This document shows positions 51,471-58,956 of a DNA stretch of 64,000 bases, one piece after another (positions within the stretch are counted from its first letter, which is position 1; each line of letters starts with the position of its first letter). The notes beneath the pieces are model-generated. The model was not told where the DNA came from. It did not search any database and saw only the letters and a list, made by a program, of their open reading frames with translations. Both the position numbers and the translations under genes were made by a program. The stretch is from Caldalkalibacillus mannanilyticus JCM 10596 (GTDB lineage Bacteria; Bacillota; Bacilli; Caldalkalibacillales; JCM-10596). The DNA lies in the NCBI RefSeq assembly GCF_000615945.1, contig NZ_BAMO01000002.1, positions 1 through 64,000 on the forward strand. Reading direction: 5' to 3'.

Positions 51471-52112
51471 ATGGGGTGGAAAAATATAGTGATTGAAGGG
51501 CAATGTTTTTTTGAAGATGAGGGTAATGATAAAATTCCAAATTGTTGTTCATATGGACCTGGAGATGTGGGAGTTCACTGTATGACATATGAAGATGGTA
51601 AGTATTGTCCATATTTTGGTTTCAATAAAACAAGAGCTACTGTGGTATTAACTGGTGGAAATGGTCAAGAAGTTGAATATAATACTTTTTGGACCAGTAT
51701 CTCATTATCAGTTGAGGAGTGGATTAAGAAAGAAAATGAATGGATAAAAAGATGGGCAAAGATTATTAATCAAGATAAAATTTATCCTAAACTCGATAAG
51801 TACTCAGTTTGGATTGAGTCTGAAGAAATAAATGATTTGGAAAAATATGATAACAATACTGATGTTATAGTCAGATTTGATGACGGATCAAGATGGATAG
51901 CGTCATTCTTTACATATGAGAATCTAAATACTATAACCAAGAAGAATCATAATTCTGGTGAACTTTTATTTGGGAAGTATTTCTGGTCTAGTGATATGAT
52001 ATTTATCGATGAAATTAGTAGACAAAGAATTGAAGAAGTAATTAAAGAATTACTGGACAACCATAATGTCTTTGTTAGGGTGTTTTCAAGATGTATTGAC
52101 TACGACAGATAA
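51471..52112 (+). CDS. Cassette 13: hypothetical protein
   Basis: 213 residues from ATG 51471 (GAGGGTGA site); the upstream extension of the frame runs through site 13 and is not real. The N-terminal third is cysteine-rich (CFF, CCSYGPGDVGVHC, CPYFGF), suggesting metal binding; the C-terminal part has FDDGSRWIASFFTYENLNT. No family recognised. The stop codon TAA is supplied by the R'' box AGATAAC of site 14. Ends of the cassette complement at 19 of 20 nt. Confidence 0.7.
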   Translation: MGWKNIVIEGQCFFEDEGNDKIPNCCSYGPGDVGVHCMTYEDGKYCPYFGFNKTRATVVLTGGNGQEVEYNTFWTSISLSVEEWIKKENEWIKRWAKIINQDKIYPKLDKYSVWIESEEINDLEKYDNNTDVIVRFDDGSRWIASFFTYENLNTITKKNHNSGELLFGKYFWSSDMIFIDEISRQRIEEVIKELLDNHNVFVRVFSRCIDYDR

Positions 52113-52266
52113 CAATGTTTTCACGTTACGGCTGTCGCTTTGGTTTGCACGAGGGATTCCCGGGAAGTAATTCAGGCAAACACATCCTGCGAGCCTAAGT
52201 CTGTCGACCCGCCCAGTAGAACACTGGGCTTAAGGCTCTCGGCGCCGTGAACACGAAACGTTATCC
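52107..52266 (+). repeat. attC-like site 14 (last)
   Basis: R'' AGATAAC 52107-52113; R' GTTATCC 52260-52266. Arms TGTTTTCACG/CGTGAACAC. The apex is a different hairpin, GCCCAGT-AGAAC-ACTGGGC. No matching R'' is seen downstream, so the array ends here. Confidence 0.87.
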
Positions 52267-52372
52267 GAATTTCATGCTTGTTAGCAAATAGTTTATTCAA
52301 AAGAAGAGTAGAACATCAATACCCGAGATGGTTATTTATCTACTCGAACGTTTATTATTTTGCGTAAATTCC

Positions 52373-53218
52373 TTAGTTTACATACTTTCCGAAATCAGGC
52401 TTGGCAATGTCATCAAAGTTTTTAACCAATTTTGCTAAGTTTTCTGTTAATACTTCACCAGCCATGGGTAGTCCATGTCCAGTAACGGCGACAGTTGGTT
52501 TTAATGCCGCTAACCTACTGACAGATTCCTTGGCAGCCTTCCAATCTGTAGTCAAATATCTTGGAGGACCACTGATTTCTTGTTCTTGTGTTATAACCTT
52601 ATAGAGATACTCTTGTTTAACTGTAACAAAAGCATCTCCCACGATTAGAGCTCTGTCCTTTTCCCTAAATAACGAAATATGACCTGGGGTATGTCCAGGT
52701 GTATGAATCCACTTAAACTCTGGGATATGAGGTACAGATCCATCGGAGGGTAATGGCTTAACGTTGTTTCTTAAATTGATGGGTTCATTAGGAAACAGCG
52801 GTGACAGTTTAGCAACCATGCCCCCTTCAACAGTTGGATCTGGTTCTGGATAGCTTTTTTTTCCTGTTAAGAAAGGCATTTCTAACTCGTGTGCATATAC
52901 AGGTATATTCCAGTGTTCTACGAGTTCAATAATGGCCCCCACATGGTCAAAGTGACCGTGTGTTAAAATAATGGCCTTTGGGGGATTGTCTGTTCCAAAT
53001 CTATTTTCAATAACTGACACAATTTCTTCTGCTGAATAAGGCATCCCCGCATCAACCAATACAAATTCTTTTGTTTTGGGATCACCAATCAAGTGAATAT
53101 TTACGATCTGTATGGTGTAGCTGAAAAGGTCTGATAATACCTCTATACCCCTACCACTTTGAATAGATGTTGCTGGGATGTACTTATAGTCACTACCGTA
53201 ATTCATTTCCTTGTCCAC
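52373..53218 (-). CDS. MBL-fold metallo-hydrolase
   Basis: 281-residue metallo-beta-lactamase-fold hydrolase. The metal-binding motif is LTHGHFDHVG near residues 85-94; further ligands are in HTPGHTPGHIS near 172-182, GDAF near 194 and the late GHGLPM near 248. Substrate unknown. GTG 53218 is chosen because GGAGGAG lies 4-10 bases upstream. It converges on the end of the cassette array and has chromosomal-type composition. Confidence 0.87.
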   Translation of the reverse strand: MDKEMNYGSDYKYIPATSIQSGRGIEVLSDLFSYTIQIVNIHLIGDPKTKEFVLVDAGMPYSAEEIVSVIENRFGTDNPPKAIILTHGHFDHVGAIIELVEHWNIPVYAHELEMPFLTGKKSYPEPDPTVEGGMVAKLSPLFPNEPINLRNNVKPLPSDGSVPHIPEFKWIHTPGHTPGHISLFREKDRALIVGDAFVTVKQEYLYKVITQEQEISGPPRYLTTDWKAAKESVSRLAALKPTVAVTGHGLPMAGEVLTENLAKLVKNFDDIAKPDFGKYVN

Positions 53219-53330
53219 AAATCTCTCCTCCTATATCATTAAATTTGACTATATAGTTCCCTATAATTTTCGTTTTTAACGACTAACAACGTGTTAAAGT
53301 TACATAAAAGTCTTTGGAGGTACTAAAAAA

Positions 53331-54122
53331 ATGAAATTACTAACACTCAATTGTCATTCTTGGCAAGAGGAGAACCAAATCGAGAAAATTCAGTACCTAG
53401 CCCAAACTATTAAAGAAAAATCATACGATGTTATTGCACTGCAAGAGGTAAGCCAACTGATCAAGGGAGAATATGTCGACAGACAGATAAAACGGGATAA
53501 CTTTGGATACGTATTATTGGAGGAGCTTAAAAAGCTTGGTGTAAGCGACTATTCTTTTGTCTGGGACCTCTCTCACATAGGTTTTGAAATATATGAAGAA
53601 GGATTAGCTATTTTAACAAAGCACCCCATAATAGAGCCATACTCTTTTTTCATATCTAAAGCTACAGACAAAGAAAATTGGAAAACAAGAAAAATTGTCG
53701 GAGTGAAAATCAATTATCATAACAAACCTATATCCTTCTATTCATGTCATCTAGGGTGGTGGAAGGATGAAGAGGAACCTTTTAAGTACCAAGCAGATCA
53801 GCTTCTTCAACAGATGAATAGTGATGAACTGTTTTTTTTGTTAGGGGACTTTAACAACAATGCTTATATAAAAGGAGAAGGTTATGATTATTTGTTGAGC
53901 AAAGGGCTTTATGATTCCTACCATCTCGCGAAGCAAAAAGATGAAGGAATGACTGTACAAGGAAAAATTGCAGGTTGGAATAATAATACTGAGGACTTAC
54001 GAATTGATTTGATCTTAATGAACCAGCCAGTTCAAGTTGAATATTCGCATGTCATCTTTAATAACAGCAATAAAGCAGTCATATCAGATCATTATGGAGT
54101 AGAAATTAAAGTTGTCATCTAG
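53331..54122 (+). CDS. Endonuclease/exonuclease/phosphatase family protein
   Basis: 263-residue EEP-fold protein. It has LTLNCHSW at the start, the metal ligand in ALQEVSQ near residues 36-42, LLGDFNNN near 166-173 and the ISDHYGVE histidine-aspartate pair near 252-259. Members act on nucleic acids, sphingomyelin or phosphoinositides; the absence of a signal peptide makes a cytosolic role likelier. GGAGG precedes ATG 53331. Confidence 0.87.
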   Translation: MKLLTLNCHSWQEENQIEKIQYLAQTIKEKSYDVIALQEVSQLIKGEYVDRQIKRDNFGYVLLEELKKLGVSDYSFVWDLSHIGFEIYEEGLAILTKHPIIEPYSFFISKATDKENWKTRKIVGVKINYHNKPISFYSCHLGWWKDEEEPFKYQADQLLQQMNSDELFFLLGDFNNNAYIKGEGYDYLLSKGLYDSYHLAKQKDEGMTVQGKIAGWNNNTEDLRIDLILMNQPVQVEYSHVIFNNSNKAVISDHYGVEIKVVI

Positions 54123-54273
54123 GAACGGATTTTAATATTCCTTGACAGGAATATTCCTGATAGTGTATATTCGGATTAAGCAAAGAAATACGTAGTACAT
54201 TTAGATGTTGTCGAAGGTCGAGGAAATGGAATCTAGTAAGGAAGAAAAATGAAACGTTGGGAGATGATTCAAC

Positions 54274-54600
54274 ATGAACATACAAACCTTTAGTGCTCTA
54301 GCTGAGCCCAACCGTCTGAATATCGTTGAGCTACTGCTAGAAGGACCTCTTCCAGTGGGGGATATCGCCAAGAAACTGGAACTGAACCAACCTCAAACCT
54401 CCAAGCATCTTCGCGTCCTCTGCGAGTCTGGCCTCCTCGAGGTTCAGCCGGTAGCGAATCGCCGAATTTATAAGATAAGACCAGAACCACTTCAAGAACT
54501 AGATCAGTGGCTCGACTCCTACCGTCGATTGTGGGAATCAAGGATGGATAAGTTGGATGATTATCTAAATGTATTGCAGGGCAAAAAAACATTGAGTTAG
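54274..54600 (+). CDS. ArsR-family transcriptional regulator
   Basis: 108-residue winged helix-turn-helix protein: ALAEPNRLNIVELLLEG then AKKLELNQPQTSKHLRVL recognition helix near residues 36-53. It lacks the cysteine metal-binding motif of ArsR itself and belongs to the type paired with SRPBCC proteins, as here: the next gene starts 40 bases downstream. Confidence 0.9.
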   Translation: MNIQTFSALAEPNRLNIVELLLEGPLPVGDIAKKLELNQPQTSKHLRVLCESGLLEVQPVANRRIYKIRPEPLQELDQWLDSYRRLWESRMDKLDDYLNVLQGKKTLS

Positions 54601-54640
54601 CGTCTTGAAAAATTCAAAAAACGCTTTGGGGGGATTTGTC

Positions 54641-55156
54641 ATGTCAAAAAACGAAATGATTTCAAGGGTAGAGAACGATCGGGTACTGGTTTTGGAGCGA
54701 GTTTTCGATGCGCCGCGCGAGCTTGTATTTAGTATGTTTAAAGAGGCTGAGCATCTCAAACATTGGTGGGGACCGAACGGATGGGAGCTTCCAGTCTGTA
54801 ACGTCGACTTTAGACCAGGTGGTGAATGGCACTATTGCATGAAGTGTGTTGACCGGAATCAAGGTGAATTTTATGGAATGGAATCATGGGGCAAAGGAAT
54901 TTACAAGGATATTAACGAGCCGGAAATGATCAATTACACCGATTATTTCTCGGATGCAGAAGGTAATATTAATACGAATATGCCTTCAACCGAAGTCACA
55001 TTAGAATTCGTTGAACTAGATAGAAAAACAAATCTCATTAACCGAGGAGAATATGTTTCTGCGGAGGCTCTCAAGACTGTTATGGACATGGGAATGATAC
55101 AAGGTATAACTGAAACTTGGAACCGACTAGAAGAACATCTCAACAAAATCAAATAA
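54641..55156 (+). CDS. SRPBCC (AHSA1-like) domain protein
   Basis: 171-residue START-like/AHSA1 protein: VFDAPRELVFSMF near residues 18-30, HWWGPNGW near 36-43, and the C-terminal helix GMIQGITETWNRLEEHL. Such proteins bind small hydrophobic ligands in a cavity; specificity unknown. ATG 54641 follows GGGGGG. The pair ArsR-SRPBCC is probably one transcription unit under the ArsR protein. Confidence 0.9.
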   Translation: MSKNEMISRVENDRVLVLERVFDAPRELVFSMFKEAEHLKHWWGPNGWELPVCNVDFRPGGEWHYCMKCVDRNQGEFYGMESWGKGIYKDINEPEMINYTDYFSDAEGNINTNMPSTEVTLEFVELDRKTNLINRGEYVSAEALKTVMDMGMIQGITETWNRLEEHLNKIK

Positions 55157-55174
55157 AGGCTGTAAGAAGCTTTG

Positions 55175-55208
55175 AAAAAAGGTTGATCAATAGGATCAAT
55201 CTTTTTTT
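55175..55208 (+). terminator. Terminator after the SRPBCC gene
   Basis: AAAAAAGGTTGATC pairs with GATCAATCTTTTTTT around AATAG; the symmetrical A/T tracts allow use from both sides. Confidence 0.85.
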
Positions 55209-55320
55209 AATCCTTTAGATCAATTAATTCATCATTCTTATAGGATTCATGTGCGGCTTTAATTGCTTCAAGATAAAGGATATTCATCGTTTCGTCACAA
55301 AAATAGCCCTCTTGAGTCAT
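55207..55320 (-). CDS. Possible small protein of 37 residues
   Basis: A short frame from ATG 55320 reads MTQEGYFCDETMNILYLEAI and onward to a polar C-terminus, with GAGG about 14 bases upstream. It ends exactly at the two-way terminator. Composition is protein-like, but it is short; homology search is needed to trust it. Confidence 0.4.
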   Translation of the reverse strand: MTQEGYFCDETMNILYLEAIKAAHESYKNDELIDLKD

Positions 55321-55388
55321 ACTGAAATTGCTATTCCTCTTCTAAAATAGATAGAGCTTACATTCAAAAATGATGGGGGGTAAATGAA

Positions 55389-55913
55389 ATGAATAATACC
55401 ATAAGGACGATCATCCTAGTAGCGGTGTTCATCGGGATTGCTGTCTTTGCCTATTTGAATTTCTTTAGCAGCGATGAAAGTGGAAAGGTGAAGGATATAA
55501 CAACACTCGAACATATAGACGGCGGGGAGAGCATAGATTTAACAAATTACTTGGGGAAAAAGAAGCTTATTCTTCATTTTGTAGCTGTGCCTTGTGATTG
55601 CTGTAGTTATACGATTCCATACAACAAGGAGTTAGTAGCTGAACAAGATGAAATTGAGGTTGTGACCGTCGTATTTAATGGAAAGAAAAGCACCATTCGA
55701 AAAAAGTTTGAGGAATATAATCTAAATTACCCTTGGGGATTGGATCTAGATAAGAGCATTTCCAGTCATTATGGGGTTTCCACTTCACCGACCTACGTCT
55801 TCTTTGATGAAGAAGGAAATCATCTGGGGAATTATCCGTATGTGATTTCAGATAAGGAAAATCTCATTCAAGCCTACCAAAGTGCATTGGATGAATTTCA
55901 GCAAGGTAAATAA
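55389..55913 (+). CDS. Thioredoxin-like (TlpA/AhpC-type) membrane-anchored protein
   Basis: 174 residues with an N-terminal signal anchor (residues 6-26) and an extracytoplasmic thioredoxin fold. The redox motif is PCDCCSY near residues 75-81, an unusual CxCC instead of CxxC, followed by the cis-proline region STSPTYVFFDEEG. Likely reduced by the CcdA protein encoded 3 bases downstream. The role could be in cytochrome or copper-centre assembly. Confidence 0.8.
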   Translation: MNNTIRTIILVAVFIGIAVFAYLNFFSSDESGKVKDITTLEHIDGGESIDLTNYLGKKKLILHFVAVPCDCCSYTIPYNKELVAEQDEIEVVTVVFNGKKSTIRKKFEEYNLNYPWGLDLDKSISSHYGVSTSPTYVFFDEEGNHLGNYPYVISDKENLIQAYQSALDEFQQGK

Positions 55914-55916
55914 TAG

Positions 55917-56603
55917 ATGACAGTGACATTGGCTTTTATTTCGGGGTTGCTATCCTTTCTGTCCCCTTGTATTATCCCTTTAATCCCTAGTCATTTAGCT
56001 ATTATTAGTGGAATTTCAGTATCTGAGTTGAAGAATAACCACTTTTCTCGGCAAACAATCTTTTTCCGTACCTTTGTTTTTGTTTGTGGTCTTATCGTCC
56101 CGCTGGTTTTAATGGGGATGTCAGCTTCATTAGTAGGCGAAGTGCTTTCTAAGCACCAGAGCATGATCTCGAAGATTTTGGGGTTTATTGTCATCTTTTT
56201 TGGATTGCATTTATTGGGGCTTCTTCGCCTAGATGTTTTACAAAAAGAATATCGTTTGGATTCATTTTTTGCAGGGAGATCAGGGAATATCAGTATTTTC
56301 ATGATGGGATTAGCTTTTGGTTTTGGTTGGACCCCATGTGTAGGACCATTCTTAGGCTCGACTCTGATTATGGCTAGCCAGAGTGAAACCGTTTGGCAAG
56401 GGGGACTGTTGCTCTTCATCTATGGCATAGGGCTCGGAGTTCCTTTTATGATCATAGGATTGCTAAGTTCTTTTGCTCTTAAATACCTGAGTAAGTGGTC
56501 TAAATATACGAAGGGAATTTCCATACTCAGTGGGATTTTATTAATCATCATTGGTCTGCTTATTGTGACAGATCAGCTTGTGTATCTGAATCCGTTTGGA
56601 TAA
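55917..56603 (+). CDS. ccdA: Cytochrome c biogenesis protein CcdA
   Basis: 228-residue DsbD-type membrane protein with about six helices. The two transport cysteines lie in FLSPCIIPLIPSHL near residues 15-28 and FGWTPCVGPFLG near 137-148. It carries reducing equivalents from cytosolic thioredoxin to outer-face partners, presumably the redoxin encoded just upstream. Confidence 0.93.
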   Translation: MTVTLAFISGLLSFLSPCIIPLIPSHLAIISGISVSELKNNHFSRQTIFFRTFVFVCGLIVPLVLMGMSASLVGEVLSKHQSMISKILGFIVIFFGLHLLGLLRLDVLQKEYRLDSFFAGRSGNISIFMMGLAFGFGWTPCVGPFLGSTLIMASQSETVWQGGLLLFIYGIGLGVPFMIIGLLSSFALKYLSKWSKYTKGISILSGILLIIIGLLIVTDQLVYLNPFG

Positions 56604-56623
56604 ATAATAGGAGGAAAAAAGAA

Positions 56624-57124
56624 ATGTTAAAAAAAGGACATATCGTACTATTATTAGTGATGGTACTTGTAGTTAGTTTAATAGGTTGTAATAACGTGAA
56701 AGAAGATGCTGTAGGTGAAACAGAGGAGGCTCCTCCAGTAGTAGACTTAGCTAGTATTAAAGTAACACTTGAAACTGCTGCTCAACCAATCGAAACGGGA
56801 GTTATGACGCCTTATGTTGTTTCGTTGGCAGATGAACAGGGGAATCCTGTAGAAGTAGATTCTGTCCATTTCTATATGAATATGGAGATGATGAATCATC
56901 CAACACAAGGAACCATGCAAAAGATGGAAAATGGAAAATATGAGGTTGAATTGCCTTTGGCGATGGAGGGTGAATGGTATACGATTATTACCTTAACCAA
57001 AGGGGAAGAATCAACTGAAATGAAAGAATTTAAGGTTCAAGCAACGGGAGAAAAGTTTATGGAATACATGAAAGGCTATGATGCTGATCAACCAGATGCG
57101 GAGCAGGGAAAAATGCATAACTAA
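56624..57124 (+). CDS. YtkA-like/FixH-like lipoprotein
   Basis: 166-residue lipoprotein: basic start, hydrophobic segment and lipobox SLIGC ending at Cys22, then a beta-rich YtkA-like domain with FYMNMEMMNHPTQGTM and a C-terminal MKGY tail. The methionine-rich strand suggests copper handling, which would fit the CcdA-redoxin context. Lgt at 1204 would lipidate it. Confidence 0.82.
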   Translation: MLKKGHIVLLLVMVLVVSLIGCNNVKEDAVGETEEAPPVVDLASIKVTLETAAQPIETGVMTPYVVSLADEQGNPVEVDSVHFYMNMEMMNHPTQGTMQKMENGKYEVELPLAMEGEWYTIITLTKGEESTEMKEFKVQATGEKFMEYMKGYDADQPDAEQGKMHN

Positions 57125-57162
57125 ATGAGAAGGTAAAAAGGTAAAAATGATGAAATAAGAAG

Positions 57163-57204
57163 CGCCCAAGTCTGTACCAACAAAAGCTGGTACAGACTTG
57201 GGCG
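57163..57204. terminator. 17-bp perfect hairpin
   Basis: CGCCCAAGTCTGTACCA and TGGTACAGACTTGGGCG are exact complements separated by eight bases, followed on the + strand by TTTGTC. It probably ends both the lipoprotein transcript and the minus-strand fragment beyond it. Confidence 0.8.
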
Positions 57205-57212
57205 TTTGTCTA

Positions 57213-57383
57213 TTAATCGATAAACTGCAAATATTGAAGCATTCGTTTTAATACTACAGTGCTTTGAGCACGTGTAGTAAGCTCTTTGGGAGCAAAAGTC
57301 GTTTCGGTGATTCCCTTAATACACTGCGCTGTCAGCAACTGAAGAACTAACAATAGTAAGGAGAATATTGCTTTTTTACACAT
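57213..57383 (-). pseudogene. S-layer homology (SLH) domain remnant
   Basis: A 56-residue frame from ATG 57383 ends in ITETTFAPKELTTRAQSTVV and LKRMLQYLQFID, the end of an SLH repeat that binds pyruvylated secondary wall polymer. The N-terminal part MCKKAIFSLLLLVLQLLTAQ is hydrophobic and may be a real signal or a chance fusion. Too short for a working S-layer protein, so I read it as the tail of a lost gene. Confidence 0.55.
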
Positions 57384-57466
57384 CTAGTTATCTTTTTATA
57401 TTGCTAAACTTATAGTCAATTGCTACAATCTGTTACAGGTGTAAAAAAATGTTCATAAGGAGGTTT

Positions 57467-57750
57467 GTGATTTCGAAAAAAAGATAATTTTTTCATTTTT
57501 TCTCAGTATATTGTTGGTGTTTGAAGCTGTAACTATATTTATACTGAATAATAGTTTTGGCAACATAGTTCCTATTTCAAATTTAATTAAAGTGGCTATT
57601 GCTCCTATTTTTCTGTCAGTATTAATTCTCTTTGTAAAAGTCAAAAATGTAGGAGCATTTAAGTTTTTCATTTTCATTCAAGTTATACTGCTATTATTAA
57701 TACCACTTATTTACTATTTCTCTTTAACAGGTAGAATTAAATTATTTTAA
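57467..57750 (+). pseudogene. Small membrane protein (frameshifted as read)
   Basis: GTG 57467 behind AAGGAGG reads MISKK and then a stop, unless one A is added to the A7 run at 57476-57482; the joined protein has 94 residues with three hydrophobic helices and an N-terminal signal-like segment. Family unknown. Confidence 0.5.
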
Positions 57751-57768
57751 AACAAGGAGTGTTGCATT

Positions 57769-58090
57769 ATGATTTTAAAAAATAGTGTCTATTGTTTTAG
57801 CAACTTTACTAATACTTACAACTATTAATGTTCACAATTTAGTTCAAGCTAATGATAATGTACAAGGAAGTATAGATGAAAGCAGTTTTAATCTTAAAGG
57901 TGAAAGCTTTAAAATAGAAGCGGTAGAAAAAAATAATAAGGAAGGAAAATATAAGTTAGAGTATGAAGGAGTAGTTGAAACTATAATAGTAGATTTTGAA
58001 ATTTTGAAACTTTGGATTTTGAAATATCGGAAAAAGCTATTTGTAAATACAGCCCTAGGAGAGATATGTGAAGTAAGTAAGATGAAGTAA
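57769..58090 (+). pseudogene. Secreted small protein (frameshifted as read)
   Basis: ATG 57769 behind AAGGAG gives a short frame; removing one A from 57777-57782 joins it to a frame coding SIVLATLLILTTINVHNLVQ and then ANDN, a clear signal peptide, for about 106 residues. An internal repeat ATTTTGAAA near 57995-58025 may mark a further error. Family unknown. Confidence 0.5.
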
Positions 58091-58298
58091 AATCACAAGA
58101 TTTATTGGATAGAAGAAAACAGTATAAATTATACTTTTTTTAAAAATAATGAAATAAAAATGTATGATATCACGTTTATATATTAGGAAACGTAATGCTT
58201 TAAAATGGATAGGAATAGAAAAATATTTCACTACAATGAATTTAGTTTAAGCGCGCCCAAGAATGAGCTAAAAGATAATTCAAAGAGGAGAAGGTAGG

Positions 58299-58940
58299 AT
58301 GAAAAGTCGGTATACCCTAGCAAGCATTATAGGTATTGGAGTCATCTTTTTATGTCTGATGATTGCTCTGCCATTGCTTAATGGTGAAAGTGGATTTCTA
58401 AGGACAGCTCAGTCTAATCAGCAAGTACATGCTGAAACGATGAGGGAAGAAGGGGAGGCAGGAGAAGAAGCAGATGCAGAAGCTAAGACTAAGGAGCTGG
58501 AAGCCCTTGCAAAAGTGTGGGCATATGCACTGCAAACACGTGACGGAAAACCTCGATTTGACATGATGTCCGATCAGGCAAAAGAAAAGTTTATCCAAGA
58601 GCAGATCATCAGAGCGGGGGAAGACTGGAACTATAATATTGGTTATTCTAGTCCTTGGGTCGAGGAATTTAAGATTGAAGTGAACGAATGGACAGCGACG
58701 ATTACTTATTTAACTCGTACAAGTGAACCTGCCTATTACTACTCAATGGAAACGGTTACTTTTGCAGAGGAAAAGGATAGCTATGTTGTCGCCAACTATG
58801 ATACGGTTATTGATGCCGAAAAGCTGACCGATGACATACACTGGGATTTAGATACTGGAACGGCAGTATTGGAGAATAAATGGCCGATCCTCCTGTCCGA
58901 ATTAGACCAATCCAAAGGAAGGTTATCTGCTATCAAGTAA
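58299..58940 (+). CDS. Membrane-anchored or secreted protein of unknown function
   Basis: 213 residues: a hydrophobic anchor at residues 8-28, an acidic glutamate-rich stretch (EEGEAGEEADAEAKTKE), then an alpha/beta domain with YYYSMETVTFAEE and a region resembling NTF2-like extracytoplasmic domains. AGAGGAG precedes ATG 58299. Followed at 16 bases by another unknown gene. Confidence 0.7.
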   Translation: MKSRYTLASIIGIGVIFLCLMIALPLLNGESGFLRTAQSNQQVHAETMREEGEAGEEADAEAKTKELEALAKVWAYALQTRDGKPRFDMMSDQAKEKFIQEQIIRAGEDWNYNIGYSSPWVEEFKIEVNEWTATITYLTRTSEPAYYYSMETVTFAEEKDSYVVANYDTVIDAEKLTDDIHWDLDTGTAVLENKWPILLSELDQSKGRLSAIK

Positions 58941-58956
58941 AGGGATCTATAGTAAA

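Larger units (their letters stand above)
38569..52266 (+). mobile_element. Integron-type gene-cassette array (14 attC-like sites, 13 cassettes)
   Basis: A 13.7-kb run of short co-oriented genes, each followed by a 100-210-bp GC-richer structured repeat. Every complete repeat begins with an RYYYAAC-like box and ends with a GTTRRRY-like box embedded in acGTTAnnTGAAAT. Inner arms (L'', L') differ between sites but remain complementary. The box at the end of a cassette is the complement of the box at the start of the same cassette over 14-20 nt (for example 19 of 20 in cassette 13), as expected if cassettes circularise by cutting G/TT. Known knowledge: this is the definition of integron cassettes and of arrays lacking an integrase. 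No canonical intI or attI is in the window. The array starts about 190 bases after ssrA and ends before a metallo-hydrolase gene. Confidence 0.9.

Noticed and set aside
38569-52266. CRISPR array
   Set aside because: The repeats are 100-210 bp, imperfect, structured and separated by whole genes; there are no short direct repeats with uniform spacers and no cas genes.
38020-52266. Classical phage-type island inserted in the tmRNA 3' end
   Set aside because: I found no duplicate of the tmRNA 3' end at the other border and no phage genes; the internal organisation is that of cassettes.
53480-53500. GGATAAC as the missing R'' of a cassette after site 14
   Set aside because: It lies inside the EEP coding region, lacks flanking complementarity to the site 14 R' box and no arm follows it.
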